64,000 nt of DNA from CAVRJC01 sp963721435 (GTDB lineage: Bacteria > Actinomycetota > Acidimicrobiia > IMCC26256 > DASPTH01), in NCBI GenBank assembly GCA_963721435.1, contig CAVRJC010000012.1, forward strand, positions 1,240,001 through 1,304,000. Direction: 5' to 3'. Every line of letters starts with the position of its first letter. Position 1 is the first letter of the stretch. The notes below the pieces were generated by a model. The model made no database searches and was not told where the DNA came from. It saw nothing but the letters and a program-made list of their open reading frames with translations. Made by a program: the position numbers and the translations under genes. Positions 26,233 to 34,932 of this stretch are shown one piece after another.

Positions 26233-28115
26233 CTACGAGATCTCGATGTCGTCCCACTCGACGTTGGTGCACATGCGGTGGAACTCGGGGCCGTACCACG
26301 GGGCGTTCATCTGCAGCCGGCCGAACTCGTTGACGTAGTAGTTCTTCTCCGGCGCGCCCTCCTCCTGCAGGAGGATGAGCTTGGCCGCTTCCTCGTCGAG
26401 CGCCTCGTTGTAGCGCTCGTACGCCTCCATCTTGACCTCGACGCGGCGACTTGCCCTCTTCGATCATCCGGACGAGGCACTGGGCGATGTACGCCGACCA
26501 GATCACGTACCAGATCGGCAGGCCGGTGCCGCCCGACACGGGCTGCGAGTTCGGCCCGTAGATCATGAACATGTTCGGGAAGTTGGGCATCATCATGCTG
26601 AGGTACGCGCGGGGGCCGTCCTTCGACCAGAAGTCGTGGACGTTCACGCCGCCCTTGCCGATGTAGTCGGCCGGCCAGAGGTACTTCATGATCTCGAAGC
26701 CGGTGGCGGTGACGATGACGTCGACCTCGTGCACCGTGCCGTCGTCGGTCTCGATGCCCTTCGGGGTCAGGCGCGCGATGCCGTCGGTGACCAGCTCGAC
26801 GTTGTCGCGGGTGAGCGCCTGGTACCAGCCGTTGTCGACCACCGGTCGCCGCGAGAACGGCGCGTAGTCGGGGATCAGCTTGTCGATGAGGTCCTGGCGG
26901 CCACCGGTCTGGGCCTTGATGTAGGCCGTGAGGTCGTCGCGCATCTTGTCGTTGAGCGGGTTGAACTTGCCGCCCTGGGCCTTCCACTCGTCGTCGGGGA
27001 CGAGGAAGTTGTGGGTGCCGAAGAGCGCGGCGATCGCCATGTAGCGCCACCAGTTCCAGTAGCCCGGGAAGTTGTCGAGCAGCCAGAGGACCTCCGGCTC
27101 CATGAGCTTGCCGTACTTGTCGCGGGGGCTGATCCACTGCGGCGTGCGCTGGAAGACCGTAGACCTGGTCGGCGACGGCCGCGACCGGGGCGAGCAGCTG
27201 CACGCCGGTGGAGCCGTTGCCGATGATGGCGACGCGCTTGCCGGTGAGGTCGAGGTCCTCGGGCCAGCGGGACGGGTGCACGATCAGCCCCTCGAAGAGC
27301 TCCTGGCCCTCGAACTGTCGGGAACTTCGGGTTGGTGAACGTGCCGACGGCGTTGACGAGAGCGTTGGCCTCGATGGTCTCGACGCCCTCGGGCGTGTCG
27401 ACCTCGAGCACCCAGCACGTCGCGGTCTTCGTCGAAGGTGGCCCGCTTCAGCTCGTGGCCGAACCGCGTGTTCTCGTAGACGCCGTACTTGCTGCGAGAC
27501 GTGGTCGAGGTACCCACGCACCTCGGCGCCCCGGCCGAAGTACTCGGACCACCGGTACTCCTTCTCGAAGCTGAACTCGTAGGTGATCGAGATCGTGTCG
27601 ACCCGGATGTCGGGATAGCGGTTGATGGTCCAGGTGCCGCCCGGCTCGGGCTGCCGCTCGAGCAGCGACGTAGGGGATGCCGAGCCGCTCGAGCTGCACG
27701 CACATGGCCAGGCCGCTGAAGCCGCTGCCGACGACGACGACCGTGGAAGCCCTCGGGGAGCGCCGGCTTGCCGTCGGACCAGTCGGTCGTGAAGGGGAAG
27801 TCCTTGAACGCCGGGAGGTTGCGGCGGGCCTCGAACTCGAGGTCGCCCATCTCTTCGGCGGTGGCCATGTTCATGAGCGTGCGCAGCTCGGCCTCGGGCG
27901 GCTCGGGCGGCATGCCGGGACCGGCGTTCTCCTCGAGCCAGGCCACGGCCTTGCCGACGAGGAGCTCACGGCCGGCCGTCGTCGAGGTTGAGCGCCATCG
28001 GGAGCGCGGCGATCTCGGGATCGTGCGTGTGCTGGTAGAGCGCGACCCGCACCGCGTTCAGGTCGGCGAGCTCGACCGCCCGCCGTATGAAGGCCGAATC
28101 GATTGTCGTTTCCAT
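26233..28115 (-). pseudogene. Class I Baeyer-Villiger flavin monooxygenase, eight frameshifts
   Basis: Pieces in all three frames join into one collinear protein of about 625 residues. From the start they are METTIDSAFIRRAVELADL, LLVGKAVAWLEEN, the FAD motif VVVVGSGFSGLAM, RQPEPGGTWTINRYPD, SKYGVYENTRFGHELKRATF, and LVNAVGTFTNPKF. The Baeyer-Villiger fingerprint follows (FEGLIVHPSRWPED), then the NADPH motif IIGNGSTGVQL, VFQRTPQWISPRDKY, and finally YNEALDEEAAKLILLQ. Indels lie near 27980, 27743, 27668, 27493, 27420, 27318, 27158 and 26448. The intact enzyme would insert oxygen next to a ketone to make an ester or lactone. No stop codon interrupts the correct frames, so these may be sequence errors rather than decay. 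GGGGGGA precedes the ATG. Confidence 0.85.
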
Positions 28116-28241
28116 CGAGGTGGTTCCCCCCAGCAGGTTGGGCACGGTGACACGAAAAGCTACGCCGTCAGACGTCGGGGCACCCGAAAGGGCGTCCTGC
28201 CGCACGCTCCGAGCCCCGACGTGCCGCGAGGCCGGCAGTGG

Positions 28242-28976
28242 TCACTCCTCCCAGCCCGTGCGGTCCTCACGTGTGGGCTGTCGGCCGGTGCGGAACGGGC
28301 ACAGCGCCGAGTCGACGAGCAGGAACCGGTGGAAGCCGGTGATGCGCTCGGTGAGCGCGCGCTGCGCGCCGCGCAACGGCGAGTCGGCGATCGCGGCTTC
28401 CTCGAACGACGCCCACTGCTCCCACGTCGGGATCGCCCACAGCAGGAAGCACTCGCTCTCGTTGACCATCGCGGTCTCCCACGCGCCCGCGAGCTCCCAG
28501 CCGTGCTCGTGGTACAGGGGCTGGAGCGTGTCGGCGACGCGCTCGAGGTAGTCGCCCGACGTGCCCATCGGCACGTGCAGCTGCTCGTGCGCGTACGCCT
28601 CGCCGCGCACGCCGTCGGCGCACAGCTCCTCGATGGTGCGGGTCCACGGCTTCGGCACCAGGATGCGGTCGTCACCGTGACGGCGGAACTCGGCGGCCGC
28701 GGCCCACCACTTGGCGAGCTTGGGGTCCTGCATCCCCGCGCCGCCGGTCTCCAGCCGGAACGACGACGCGAGGCCGTCGAAGCCTTCTTCCTCCCACATG
28801 TTGAGCACTTCGGGCCAGCCGCGCGTGGTGCCGAGGATGCCCCACACTCCGTAGCAGAGCTGGCGACGATCCTCCTGCGCGTTCGGGCTCCAGTTCGCGG
28901 TCATGTGGTGCATGTAGTTGGCGCGCTGGTGCCCGATGATGTCGATGAACTCGTGGATGTAGACCTTCTCGTTCAC
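28242..28976 (-). CDS. NIPSNAP-like dimeric alpha/beta-barrel protein, two tandem domains
   Basis: 244 residues from a GTG that overlaps the stop of the upstream dehydrogenase gene. Two related halves are visible. The first has VYIHEFIDIIGHQRANYM and GWPEVLNMWEEEGFDGLASSF. The second has AYAHEQLHVPMGTSGDYL and ECFLLWAIPTWEQWASFEEAAI. This is the duplicated ferredoxin-like pattern of NIPSNAP/EthD-type proteins, often found in catabolic operons, sometimes as small-molecule binding or degrading enzymes. The exact reaction is not predictable. It sits upstream of the BVMO gene on the same strand, 126 bases away. Confidence 0.68.
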   Translation of the reverse strand: MNEKVYIHEFIDIIGHQRANYMHHMTANWSPNAQEDRRQLCYGVWGILGTTRGWPEVLNMWEEEGFDGLASSFRLETGGAGMQDPKLAKWWAAAAEFRRHGDDRILVPKPWTRTIEELCADGVRGEAYAHEQLHVPMGTSGDYLERVADTLQPLYHEHGWELAGAWETAMVNESECFLLWAIPTWEQWASFEEAAIADSPLRGAQRALTERITGFHRFLLVDSALCPFRTGRQPTREDRTGWEE

Positions 28977-30064
28977 GGCTGCGCTCCTTCCGCGCTCGCC
29001 ACCGGCACGAGCGCGGGTGCGCCGAGCTCGGCGGCGAACCCGTTGAGGTCGTCGACGAGCACCTGCGGGAGCGGGATGCCGTCGCGTTCGCGGTCGATGC
29101 GGCGGTAGTGCTCGATCTCGCCCGGCATCCAGATGCGGTCGACGCCGTCGGCGCGCTCCGACTCCCGCACGTCGCGCACCAGCGCGTCGACACGGGAGCG
29201 GAACTCGTCGATGGGCATGAAGCGCGCGGGGTCGAGTGCGACGAACAGGTAGCCCTTGGAGATGCGCTCCTTGCCCGCCAGCTCCGACTCCGTGTACTCG
29301 AGCCGCGAGAACGAGCTCCCGGTGAGGACGCCCGCCAGCACCTCCACGAGGAAGCCCAGCCCGAAGCCCTTGTGCCCGCCGAACCACTGGAGGTTGAACA
29401 CCGACGCGGCCTCGGTGTCGGTGGTGGGACGGCCGCGCTCGTCGTTGGCCCAACCCTCGGGGATGGTCGGGTCGCCGCGCCGCTTGGCCAGCAGCACCTT
29501 GTTGCCGGCCACGGTGGTGGTCGCGATGTCGTAGACGATCGTGGGCTCGACGCCGGTCGGGATCCCGTACGAGATCGGGTTGGTCGAGAAGAGCGGGGTG
29601 ATGCCGCCGAACGGCGGGACGATGGTCGGCCCGTTCTGCCAGCAGAAGCAGATGCGCCCGGCTTCCGCGGCGCGCATGGTGAACGCGCCGAGTGCGCCCA
29701 GGTGCGTGCTCTCGCGCACCGCGACCGCGGCCACTCCGTGCTCGCCCGAGCGCTCGACTGCAAGCTCCATCGCCTGCATGCCCGCGACCTGCCCGAACGC
29801 GAGACCGCCGTCGAGGAGCACGGTCGTGCCGTCGTCGCGCAAGGTGGTGACGGTGGTGCTCGGCCGCAGGTGGCCCGAGCGGATCCGGCTCACGTACAGG
29901 CTCACGAGATGGGCGCCGTGCGACTCGACGCCGCGCAGGTCGGCTTCCACGAGCAGGTCGGCGACGATGGTCGCCTCGTCGGGGTCGACGCCGAGCCCGC
30001 GGAGGATCCCGCCGATGGTGGCGCGGAGGGAAGCAGCGGGGATGGGGACGGTGGCTTCGGTCAT
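28973..30064 (-). CDS. Malate/L-lactate dehydrogenase family (Ldh_2) oxidoreductase
   Basis: 363 residues. The NAD-dependent Ldh_2 (type 2 malate/L-lactate, ureidoglycolate) family is recognised by ADLRGVESHGAHLVSLYVSRI, VRESTHLGALGAFTMRAAEAG, WQNGPTIVPPFGGITPLFSTNPI and FGGHKGFGLGFLVEVLAGVLTG. The GHKG segment and the His in STHLG are the usual substrate and catalytic positions. It would interconvert a 2-hydroxy acid and 2-oxo acid. The stop overlaps the NIPSNAP-like start, so both are translated from one message. It lies downstream of a TauD gene on the same strand. Confidence 0.9.
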   Translation of the reverse strand: MTEATVPIPAASLRATIGGILRGLGVDPDEATIVADLLVEADLRGVESHGAHLVSLYVSRIRSGHLRPSTTVTTLRDDGTTVLLDGGLAFGQVAGMQAMELAVERSGEHGVAAVAVRESTHLGALGAFTMRAAEAGRICFCWQNGPTIVPPFGGITPLFSTNPISYGIPTGVEPTIVYDIATTTVAGNKVLLAKRRGDPTIPEGWANDERGRPTTDTEAASVFNLQWFGGHKGFGLGFLVEVLAGVLTGSSFSRLEYTESELAGKERISKGYLFVALDPARFMPIDEFRSRVDALVRDVRESERADGVDRIWMPGEIEHYRRIDRERDGIPLPQVLVDDLNGFAAELGAPALVPVASAEGAQP

Positions 30065-30110
30065 GGGGCGGGATCTTCGCGCGATCCCGACCGCGAACGC
30101 CGCGCCGGGA

Positions 30111-30947
30111 TCACGACGGGGCGTCACCCTTGATCGTGACCCGGTGGAGCGTTCGCTCCGCGCCGCCGGTGTCGCCGACCACCGCGTGTTGCGTCGAGCG
30201 GTTGTCCCAGATGATCACGTCGCCCGCGGTCCAGCGGTGGCGGTACGTGTACTCGGGGCGCGCGACCTGCCGGTAGAGGTACTCGAGGAGCGGTGCGCTC
30301 TCGGCCGCGGTCCAGTCGGCGAATCGTGTCGTGTAGTTGCCGTTCACGTACAGCGCCTTGCGCCCCGTCTCCGGGTGGGTCCGGACCACCGGATGTGTCA
30401 TCGTGACCGCGTCATGATCGAGGCCGGCGTCGGCGGCGAGCTCGGTGCCCTCGTGGACGGCGCGCAGCGTGTCGAGCGTGGCGCGCAACCCCGGTGACAG
30501 GTTCTCGTACGCGAGGTACGTGTTCGAGAACATCGTGTCGCCGCCGAACGGCGGGATGACGCGCGCGAGCAGGATCGTGTACGAGGGCGGCTGCGCCGCG
30601 TGCGTGGTGTCGGAGTGCCACGTCTGGGTGACGGTGTTGGGGTCGTAGATGCGCATCAGCCCCGGGTAGCCCTCGATCGACGGCACGTAGGGGTGCACGG
30701 ACATCTCGCCCCAGCGCGCCGCGAACTCGAGCTGATCGGCTTCCGTCATCGCCGACTGGCCGGGGATGCAGAGCACGAGGTGATCGAGCGACGCCTGCTT
30801 GATGGCGGCGAACACGTCGTCGTCGAGCGGCGCGGTGAGGTCGACGCCGGTGACCGAGGCGCCGAGTGCGCCCGCCAACCGCTCGACTCGGAACGACACT
30901 CCGCCCATTGGCTCGGCTCCCGCCTGGGCCGTGCTCCCGGTGACCAT
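30111..30947 (-). CDS. TauD/TfdA-family Fe(II)/2-oxoglutarate dioxygenase
   Basis: 278 residues. The metal triad comprises WHSDTTH near residue 109 and WDNRSTQHAVVGD near residue 242, with the 2-oxoglutarate Arg in TLHRVTIKG. The N-terminus FRVERLAGALGASVTGVDL is typical, and PVVRTHPETGRKALYVNGNYTTRF covers the core strands. It resembles alpha-ketoglutarate-dependent sulfonate, sulfate-ester or phenoxyacetate dioxygenases. It shares a 17-base intergenic region with the divergent ThDP enzyme; its ATG lies six bases after a TACAGT -10. It heads a leftward group with the Ldh_2 and NIPSNAP-like genes. Confidence 0.9.
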   Translation of the reverse strand: MVTGSTAQAGAEPMGGVSFRVERLAGALGASVTGVDLTAPLDDDVFAAIKQASLDHLVLCIPGQSAMTEADQLEFAARWGEMSVHPYVPSIEGYPGLMRIYDPNTVTQTWHSDTTHAAQPPSYTILLARVIPPFGGDTMFSNTYLAYENLSPGLRATLDTLRAVHEGTELAADAGLDHDAVTMTHPVVRTHPETGRKALYVNGNYTTRFADWTAAESAPLLEYLYRQVARPEYTYRHRWTAGDVIIWDNRSTQHAVVGDTGGAERTLHRVTIKGDAPS

Positions 30948-30949
30948 CC

Positions 30950-30962
30950 GGATACTGTATCC
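30950..30962. promoter_or_regulatory. Palindrome holding two overlapping divergent -10 elements
   Basis: GGATACTGTATCC is a perfect 13-base palindrome in the 17 bases between two divergent start codons. It supplies TACTGT six bases before the rightward ATG and TACAGT six bases before the leftward ATG. Both genes would therefore be transcribed leaderless from the same core. Confidence 0.6.
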
Positions 30963-30964
30963 AA

Positions 30965-32558
30965 ATGGCCTTCTCCGGCGGCGAGGCGTTGGCGCGGCAA
31001 CTGCGGGCGGAGGGCGTCGAGGTCATCTTCGGGCTGCCAGGGGACCAGCTCATGGTCGCGCTCGACGCCCTGTTCGACGTGCCCGAGATCCGCTACATCG
31101 TCACCCGGCACGAGCAGGCAACCACTTACATGGCCGACGTGTACGCGCGTACCGCGGGCCGTCCCGGAGTGGCGATGGTGGTGCCGGGCGTCGGGGTCTA
31201 CAACGCGGGCGCGGGCCTCGCGACGGCGTACGCATGCTCGTCACCGGTGCTCCTGCTCGCGGGCCAGGTGAACCGCGCGGGGATCGGCAACGACCTCGGG
31301 CTGCTGCACGACGTGCACGATCAGCTCGACCTCGTGCGTCCGATCACGAAGTGGGCCGAGCGCGTGCTCGACGCCGACCGGATCCCCGAAGCGGTGCGCA
31401 CCGCGTTCCGTCAGATGGCGACGGGCCGGCCGCGGCCGGTCGAAGTCGAGATCCCGCCCGAGGCGTTCAGCGACACCACGGACGCCGATGTCGTCGCGCC
31501 GGTGGCCGTGCCACGCGTCGGCGCCGACGGAAGCCTCGTTGGAGAAGGCCGCCGCGCTGCTGGCGTCGGCGACTGCGCCGCTGATCATCGCCGGTGGTGG
31601 TGTCGTGCTCGGCGACGCGACCGCGGAGCTGCTGCTGGTCGCCGAGGCGCTCCAGGCGCCGGTGATCACGACGCGCGAGGGCAAGGGCGCAATCGACGAT
31701 CGACACGCGTTGTCGGTCGGCACGATGTGGGTGAACCGGCGGCTCCGTCCGATGCTCGACGCGGCCGATGTGGTGCTCGCAGTCGGCACCCGGCTCCAGG
31801 GCATGGGGCTGCAGCCCGGTCAATCGGTCGTGCACCTCGACGTCGACCCCGATCAGATCGGTCGCAACCACCCCGTCGACGTCGCGGTCGCGGGTGACGC
31901 GCAACTCGGCCTTGCCGCGTTGGCCGAGATGCTCGCGTCGCAGGCCGCGGCGCGCGCGCCGCGCGCCGACGAAGCGCAGGCGATGCGCGCGTCGGTGGAG
32001 GAGCAGCTGCGCTCGGTGGGCCCGGGCGCGCGCATGGTCGACGCGCTGCGCGCGGGCATCCCCGACGACGGCATCCTCGTGTGCGACACGACCACGGTCG
32101 CGTACATGTGCCACATGTACTACCGGGTGTACGCGCCGCGCACGTACCTGTCGACCTCGTACATGGGCACCCTCGGGTTCGGGTACCCGGCCGCACTCGG
32201 CGCGAAGGTCGGCGCGCCGGACCGGCCGGTGGTCGCGGTCGTCGGTGATGGCGGTTTCGGGTTCACGCTCAACGAGCTCGCCACCGCGGTGCAGCACGGC
32301 ATCCACACCGTCACCGTGGTGTTCGACGACGGCGCGTACGGCAACTCGAACCGTGACCAGCGCGAGAAGTTCGGCGGCCGGGAGCTCGGCACCGAGCTGC
32401 GCAATCCCGACTGGGTGAAGCTCGCCGAGGCGTTCGGCGTGAACGGCGTGAAGGTCGACGACATCGAGCAACTCCCCGCGGTGCTGCGAGAGGCGTGCGC
32501 GACCGAGGCGTCGACCGTCATCGCGGTGCCGATGGATCGTTTGCCGAACGTCTTCTGA
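30965..32558 (+). CDS. Thiamine diphosphate enzyme, acetolactate synthase-like, one frameshift
   Basis: About 530 residues. The N-terminal ThDP domain has GVEVIFGLPGDQLMVALDAL and the catalytic Glu in TRHEQATTYMADVYAR. The middle domain runs through LIIAGGGVVLGDATAELL and VITTREGKGAIDDRH. The C-terminal pyrophosphate domain has VVGDGGFGFTLNELATAVQHG and FDDGAYGNSNRDQ. The frame changes near base 31528 (VGADGS to TEASLEKAAALL). The family includes acetolactate synthase, oxalyl-CoA decarboxylase and benzaldehyde lyase; the substrate is unknown. No regulatory subunit is adjacent, so branched-chain amino acid synthesis is unlikely. The start is leaderless. Confidence 0.85.
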
Positions 32559-32565
32559 CCCGGCG

Positions 32566-32571
32566 TAGGGT
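32566..32571 (+). promoter_or_regulatory. -10 element of a leaderless promoter feeding a 12-codon leader frame
   Basis: TAGGGT, seven bases, then ATG of the short leader frame that ends on the amidohydrolase start codon. The same TAGGGT hexamer occurs before the glutamate dehydrogenase gene. Confidence 0.5.
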
Positions 32572-32578
32572 TGGGCGG

Positions 32579-32617
32579 ATGTTCGTGCAATTGCAGCAAC
32601 GAGGGATCTCACTGTGA
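32579..32617 (+). CDS. 12-residue leader peptide overlapping the amidohydrolase start
   Basis: The frame reads MFVQLQQRGISL and stops at a TGA that shares four bases with the GTG start of the amidohydrolase gene. It begins seven bases after a TAGGGT hexamer, so it would be the first translated codon of a leaderless transcript. The GAGGGA inside its codons is well placed as ribosome site for the downstream gene. It may couple or regulate downstream translation; three Gln codons of its twelve residues are a possible sensing point. Too short to exclude chance. Confidence 0.45.
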   Translation: MFVQLQQRGISL

Positions 32618-33846
32618 CGCAGACCCTGAATTCCGACGCGCTCGACGTGCTGGCCGAGCGGATCCCACCGCTCGTCGATGTCGATGCCCACGTGGTGGAG
32701 CCCGCCGACGTCTGGTCGTCGCGGCTTCCCGCCAAGTACCGCGAGATCGGGCCACACATCGAGTACCACCCCGCAGGCCGTCCCGTGCTCGCCGGCGGCA
32801 CCTACATCGAGGAGCCCGGCACCGACGGGCCCGACGTCGCGTGGTGGTTCTACGAGGATCACCGCTACTCGGTGAAGCGCCTCATCGCCGCCGCCGGGTA
32901 CGCGGCCGACGACATCTCGATGGCGGGCATCACGTTCGACGAGATGCGGCCGGGGTGCTGGCAGCCGGTGGCGCGCCTCGCCGACATGGACGTCAACGGC
33001 GTCGAAGCCCAGATCTGCTACCCGAACTACCCGCGCTTCGCCGGCCAGATCTTCCTGAACGCACAGGACAAGGAGCTGTCGCTCCTCAGCGTGCGCGCGT
33101 ACAACGACTGGATGGTCGACGAGTGGTGTGGCCCCAGCGGCGGCCGGCTCATCCCGTTGTGTCTGATCCCGCTGTGGGACGCCGAGCTCGCGGCCGCGGA
33201 GGTGCGCCGCAACGCCGCGCGCGGCGTGCGCGCGGTCGCGTTCTCCGAGCTGCCGACATATCTCGGGTTGCCGAGCATCTACAGCGGCCACTGGGAGCCG
33301 TTCTTCCAAGCATGTGCGGAGACCGGCACGGTGATCTGCATGCACATCGGCTCGGGCACGAAGACGCCGCAGACGTCACCGGACGCGCCCGACGCGGTTG
33401 CCGCGACGATCATCTTCGGCAACAGCATCGCCAGCCTCACCGACTACATGTTCTCGGGCGTGCTGCACCGGTATCCCACGCTGAAGCTGCTCTACGCGGA
33501 GTGCCAGATCGGCTGGGTCCCGTACCTGCTCGAGCGCGCCGACGACGTCTGGGAGACCCACCGCGGGTGGAGTGAGGGTCAGCTCTACTGCCCCGAGCCG
33601 CCGTCGACCTACTACTACCGCCAGGTCGGCACCTGCTTCTTCAAGGACGCTGCAGGCGTGGAGATGCTCGAGCGCGTCGGTCCTGACAACATCATGTTCG
33701 AGACCGACTACCCGCACCAGGACGGCACGTGGCCGCACTCGCGGCGCGCCGCCGCCGAGCAGTTCGGGCACTTGAGCGACGAGCTCGTGCACAAGCTCGC
33801 GCGCGGCAACGCGATCCGGTGGTTCGGCCTCGACCTCGAGCCGTGA
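32614..33846 (+). CDS. Amidohydrolase family 2 metal-dependent hydrolase/decarboxylase
   Basis: 410 residues from GTG. The metal-site motif VDVDAHVVEPADVW lies near residue 20, the middle His in VICMHIGSGTKTP, and the distal Asp in MFETDYPHQDGTWP. These mark the ACMSD-like amidohydrolase_2 family. It lacks the Ala/Met-rich insertion of the relative at 16221. Likely role: hydrolytic opening or decarboxylation of a cyclic acid. Sixteen bases separate it from the acyl-CoA dehydrogenase pair that follows, so it probably belongs to their operon. Confidence 0.87.
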   Translation: MTQTLNSDALDVLAERIPPLVDVDAHVVEPADVWSSRLPAKYREIGPHIEYHPAGRPVLAGGTYIEEPGTDGPDVAWWFYEDHRYSVKRLIAAAGYAADDISMAGITFDEMRPGCWQPVARLADMDVNGVEAQICYPNYPRFAGQIFLNAQDKELSLLSVRAYNDWMVDEWCGPSGGRLIPLCLIPLWDAELAAAEVRRNAARGVRAVAFSELPTYLGLPSIYSGHWEPFFQACAETGTVICMHIGSGTKTPQTSPDAPDAVAATIIFGNSIASLTDYMFSGVLHRYPTLKLLYAECQIGWVPYLLERADDVWETHRGWSEGQLYCPEPPSTYYYRQVGTCFFKDAAGVEMLERVGPDNIMFETDYPHQDGTWPHSRRAAAEQFGHLSDELVHKLARGNAIRWFGLDLEP

Positions 33847-33862
33847 GCCGGAGCGACGACCG

Positions 33863-34930
33863 ATGGACCTGAGCCTCACCGACGACCAGGAATCGATCCG
33901 CGACCTCTTCTCGACCTTCTTCGAGAAGGAGGTGCCCTCGGACGTCGTGCGCGAGCACGAGCCGCTCGGGTTCGCACCCGACGTGTGGTCGCGCCTGCGC
34001 GACACCGGCGCGCTCGCGATGTCGATCGGCGAGGCGTGCGGCGGCGGTGGTGTCGGGCTGTTCGAGAGCGCGCTGGTGGCGGAAGAAGTCGGACGCCGGG
34101 TCGCACCCGTGCCGTTCGCAGAGCACGTCGTGGCCGCGCGGCTGCTGGAGCGCGTGGGCGCGCCCGCCGACCTGCTCGCGCGTGTCGTCGACGCGAGCGA
34201 GCCCGCAACGTTCGCGTCGAGCCCCCTCGGACGCGATCCCCGGCTCGTGCCTGCGGGGGCTGTGGCCGGTGTGGTGCTCGCGCTCGACGCCCGCTCCGGC
34301 GATCTCATCGCCGTCGAGGAGTCGCCGCCGGGCGAGGCGGTCGCCAACCTGGCGAACCTTCCGCTCGCCCGGCGGGTCGTGCCCGCATCGGCCGACGGCG
34401 TCACCGTGCTCGCCTCGGGCGCCGATGCGGCTTCCGCGCTCGCTTCCGCGGTCGACGAATGGCGGGTGCTGATGGCGGCGATGCTCGTCGGCGCGTGCGA
34501 CCGCGCGCTCGAGCTCGGGCTCGACTACGTGAAGACACGGCACCAGTTCGGCGTCCCGATCGGCACGTTCCAGGCGATCCAGCACGGCCTCGCCGAGGTG
34601 ACTCCGCCGATCGCAGGCGCGCATCTGCTCGTGGCCAAGGCCGCGTGGGCCGTCGACCGCGATCCCGCCTCGGCACCGCGCCTCGCCGGGATGGCGATCC
34701 TGTTCACCGCCGAGCTCGCGCAGGTCGTCACGTACCGCGCCATGCACTACCACGGTGGGTACGGCGTGATGGCCGAGTACGACCCGCAGCTCTACTACCG
34801 GCGGGCCAAGGGTTGGCCGCTGCAGCTCGGCGATCCCAAGCGCGAGTACCAGCATCTCGCCGACGTGCTGTACGGCACGGCGGGTGGCGCCGCCACGATC
34901 TCATCGCCGAATGCGGGAACGGAAGACTGA
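33863..34930 (+). CDS. Acyl-CoA dehydrogenase, small subunit type (heterotetramer partner)
   Basis: 355 residues. It starts MDLSLTDDQESIRDLFSTFF, has weak FAD-loop motifs and a C-terminus typical of the non-canonical partner subunit (YVKTRHQFGVPIGTFQAIQHGLAEV, MHYHGGYGVMAEYDPQLYYRRAKGW). It lacks the EGT/GGT motif. In actinobacteria such genes lie next to a second fadE gene and the products form alpha2beta2 enzymes that act on steroid or other bulky acyl-CoAs. The next gene, two bases away, is that partner. Confidence 0.87.
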   Translation: MDLSLTDDQESIRDLFSTFFEKEVPSDVVREHEPLGFAPDVWSRLRDTGALAMSIGEACGGGGVGLFESALVAEEVGRRVAPVPFAEHVVAARLLERVGAPADLLARVVDASEPATFASSPLGRDPRLVPAGAVAGVVLALDARSGDLIAVEESPPGEAVANLANLPLARRVVPASADGVTVLASGADAASALASAVDEWRVLMAAMLVGACDRALELGLDYVKTRHQFGVPIGTFQAIQHGLAEVTPPIAGAHLLVAKAAWAVDRDPASAPRLAGMAILFTAELAQVVTYRAMHYHGGYGVMAEYDPQLYYRRAKGWPLQLGDPKREYQHLADVLYGTAGGAATISSPNAGTED

Positions 34931-34932
34931 CG

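Noticed and set aside
30950..30962. GGATACTGTATCC as an operator for the GntR regulator
   Set aside because: The symmetry is fully explained by two opposing -10 elements at the exact leaderless spacing. The regulator gene is 10 kb away and no second copy was found near it.
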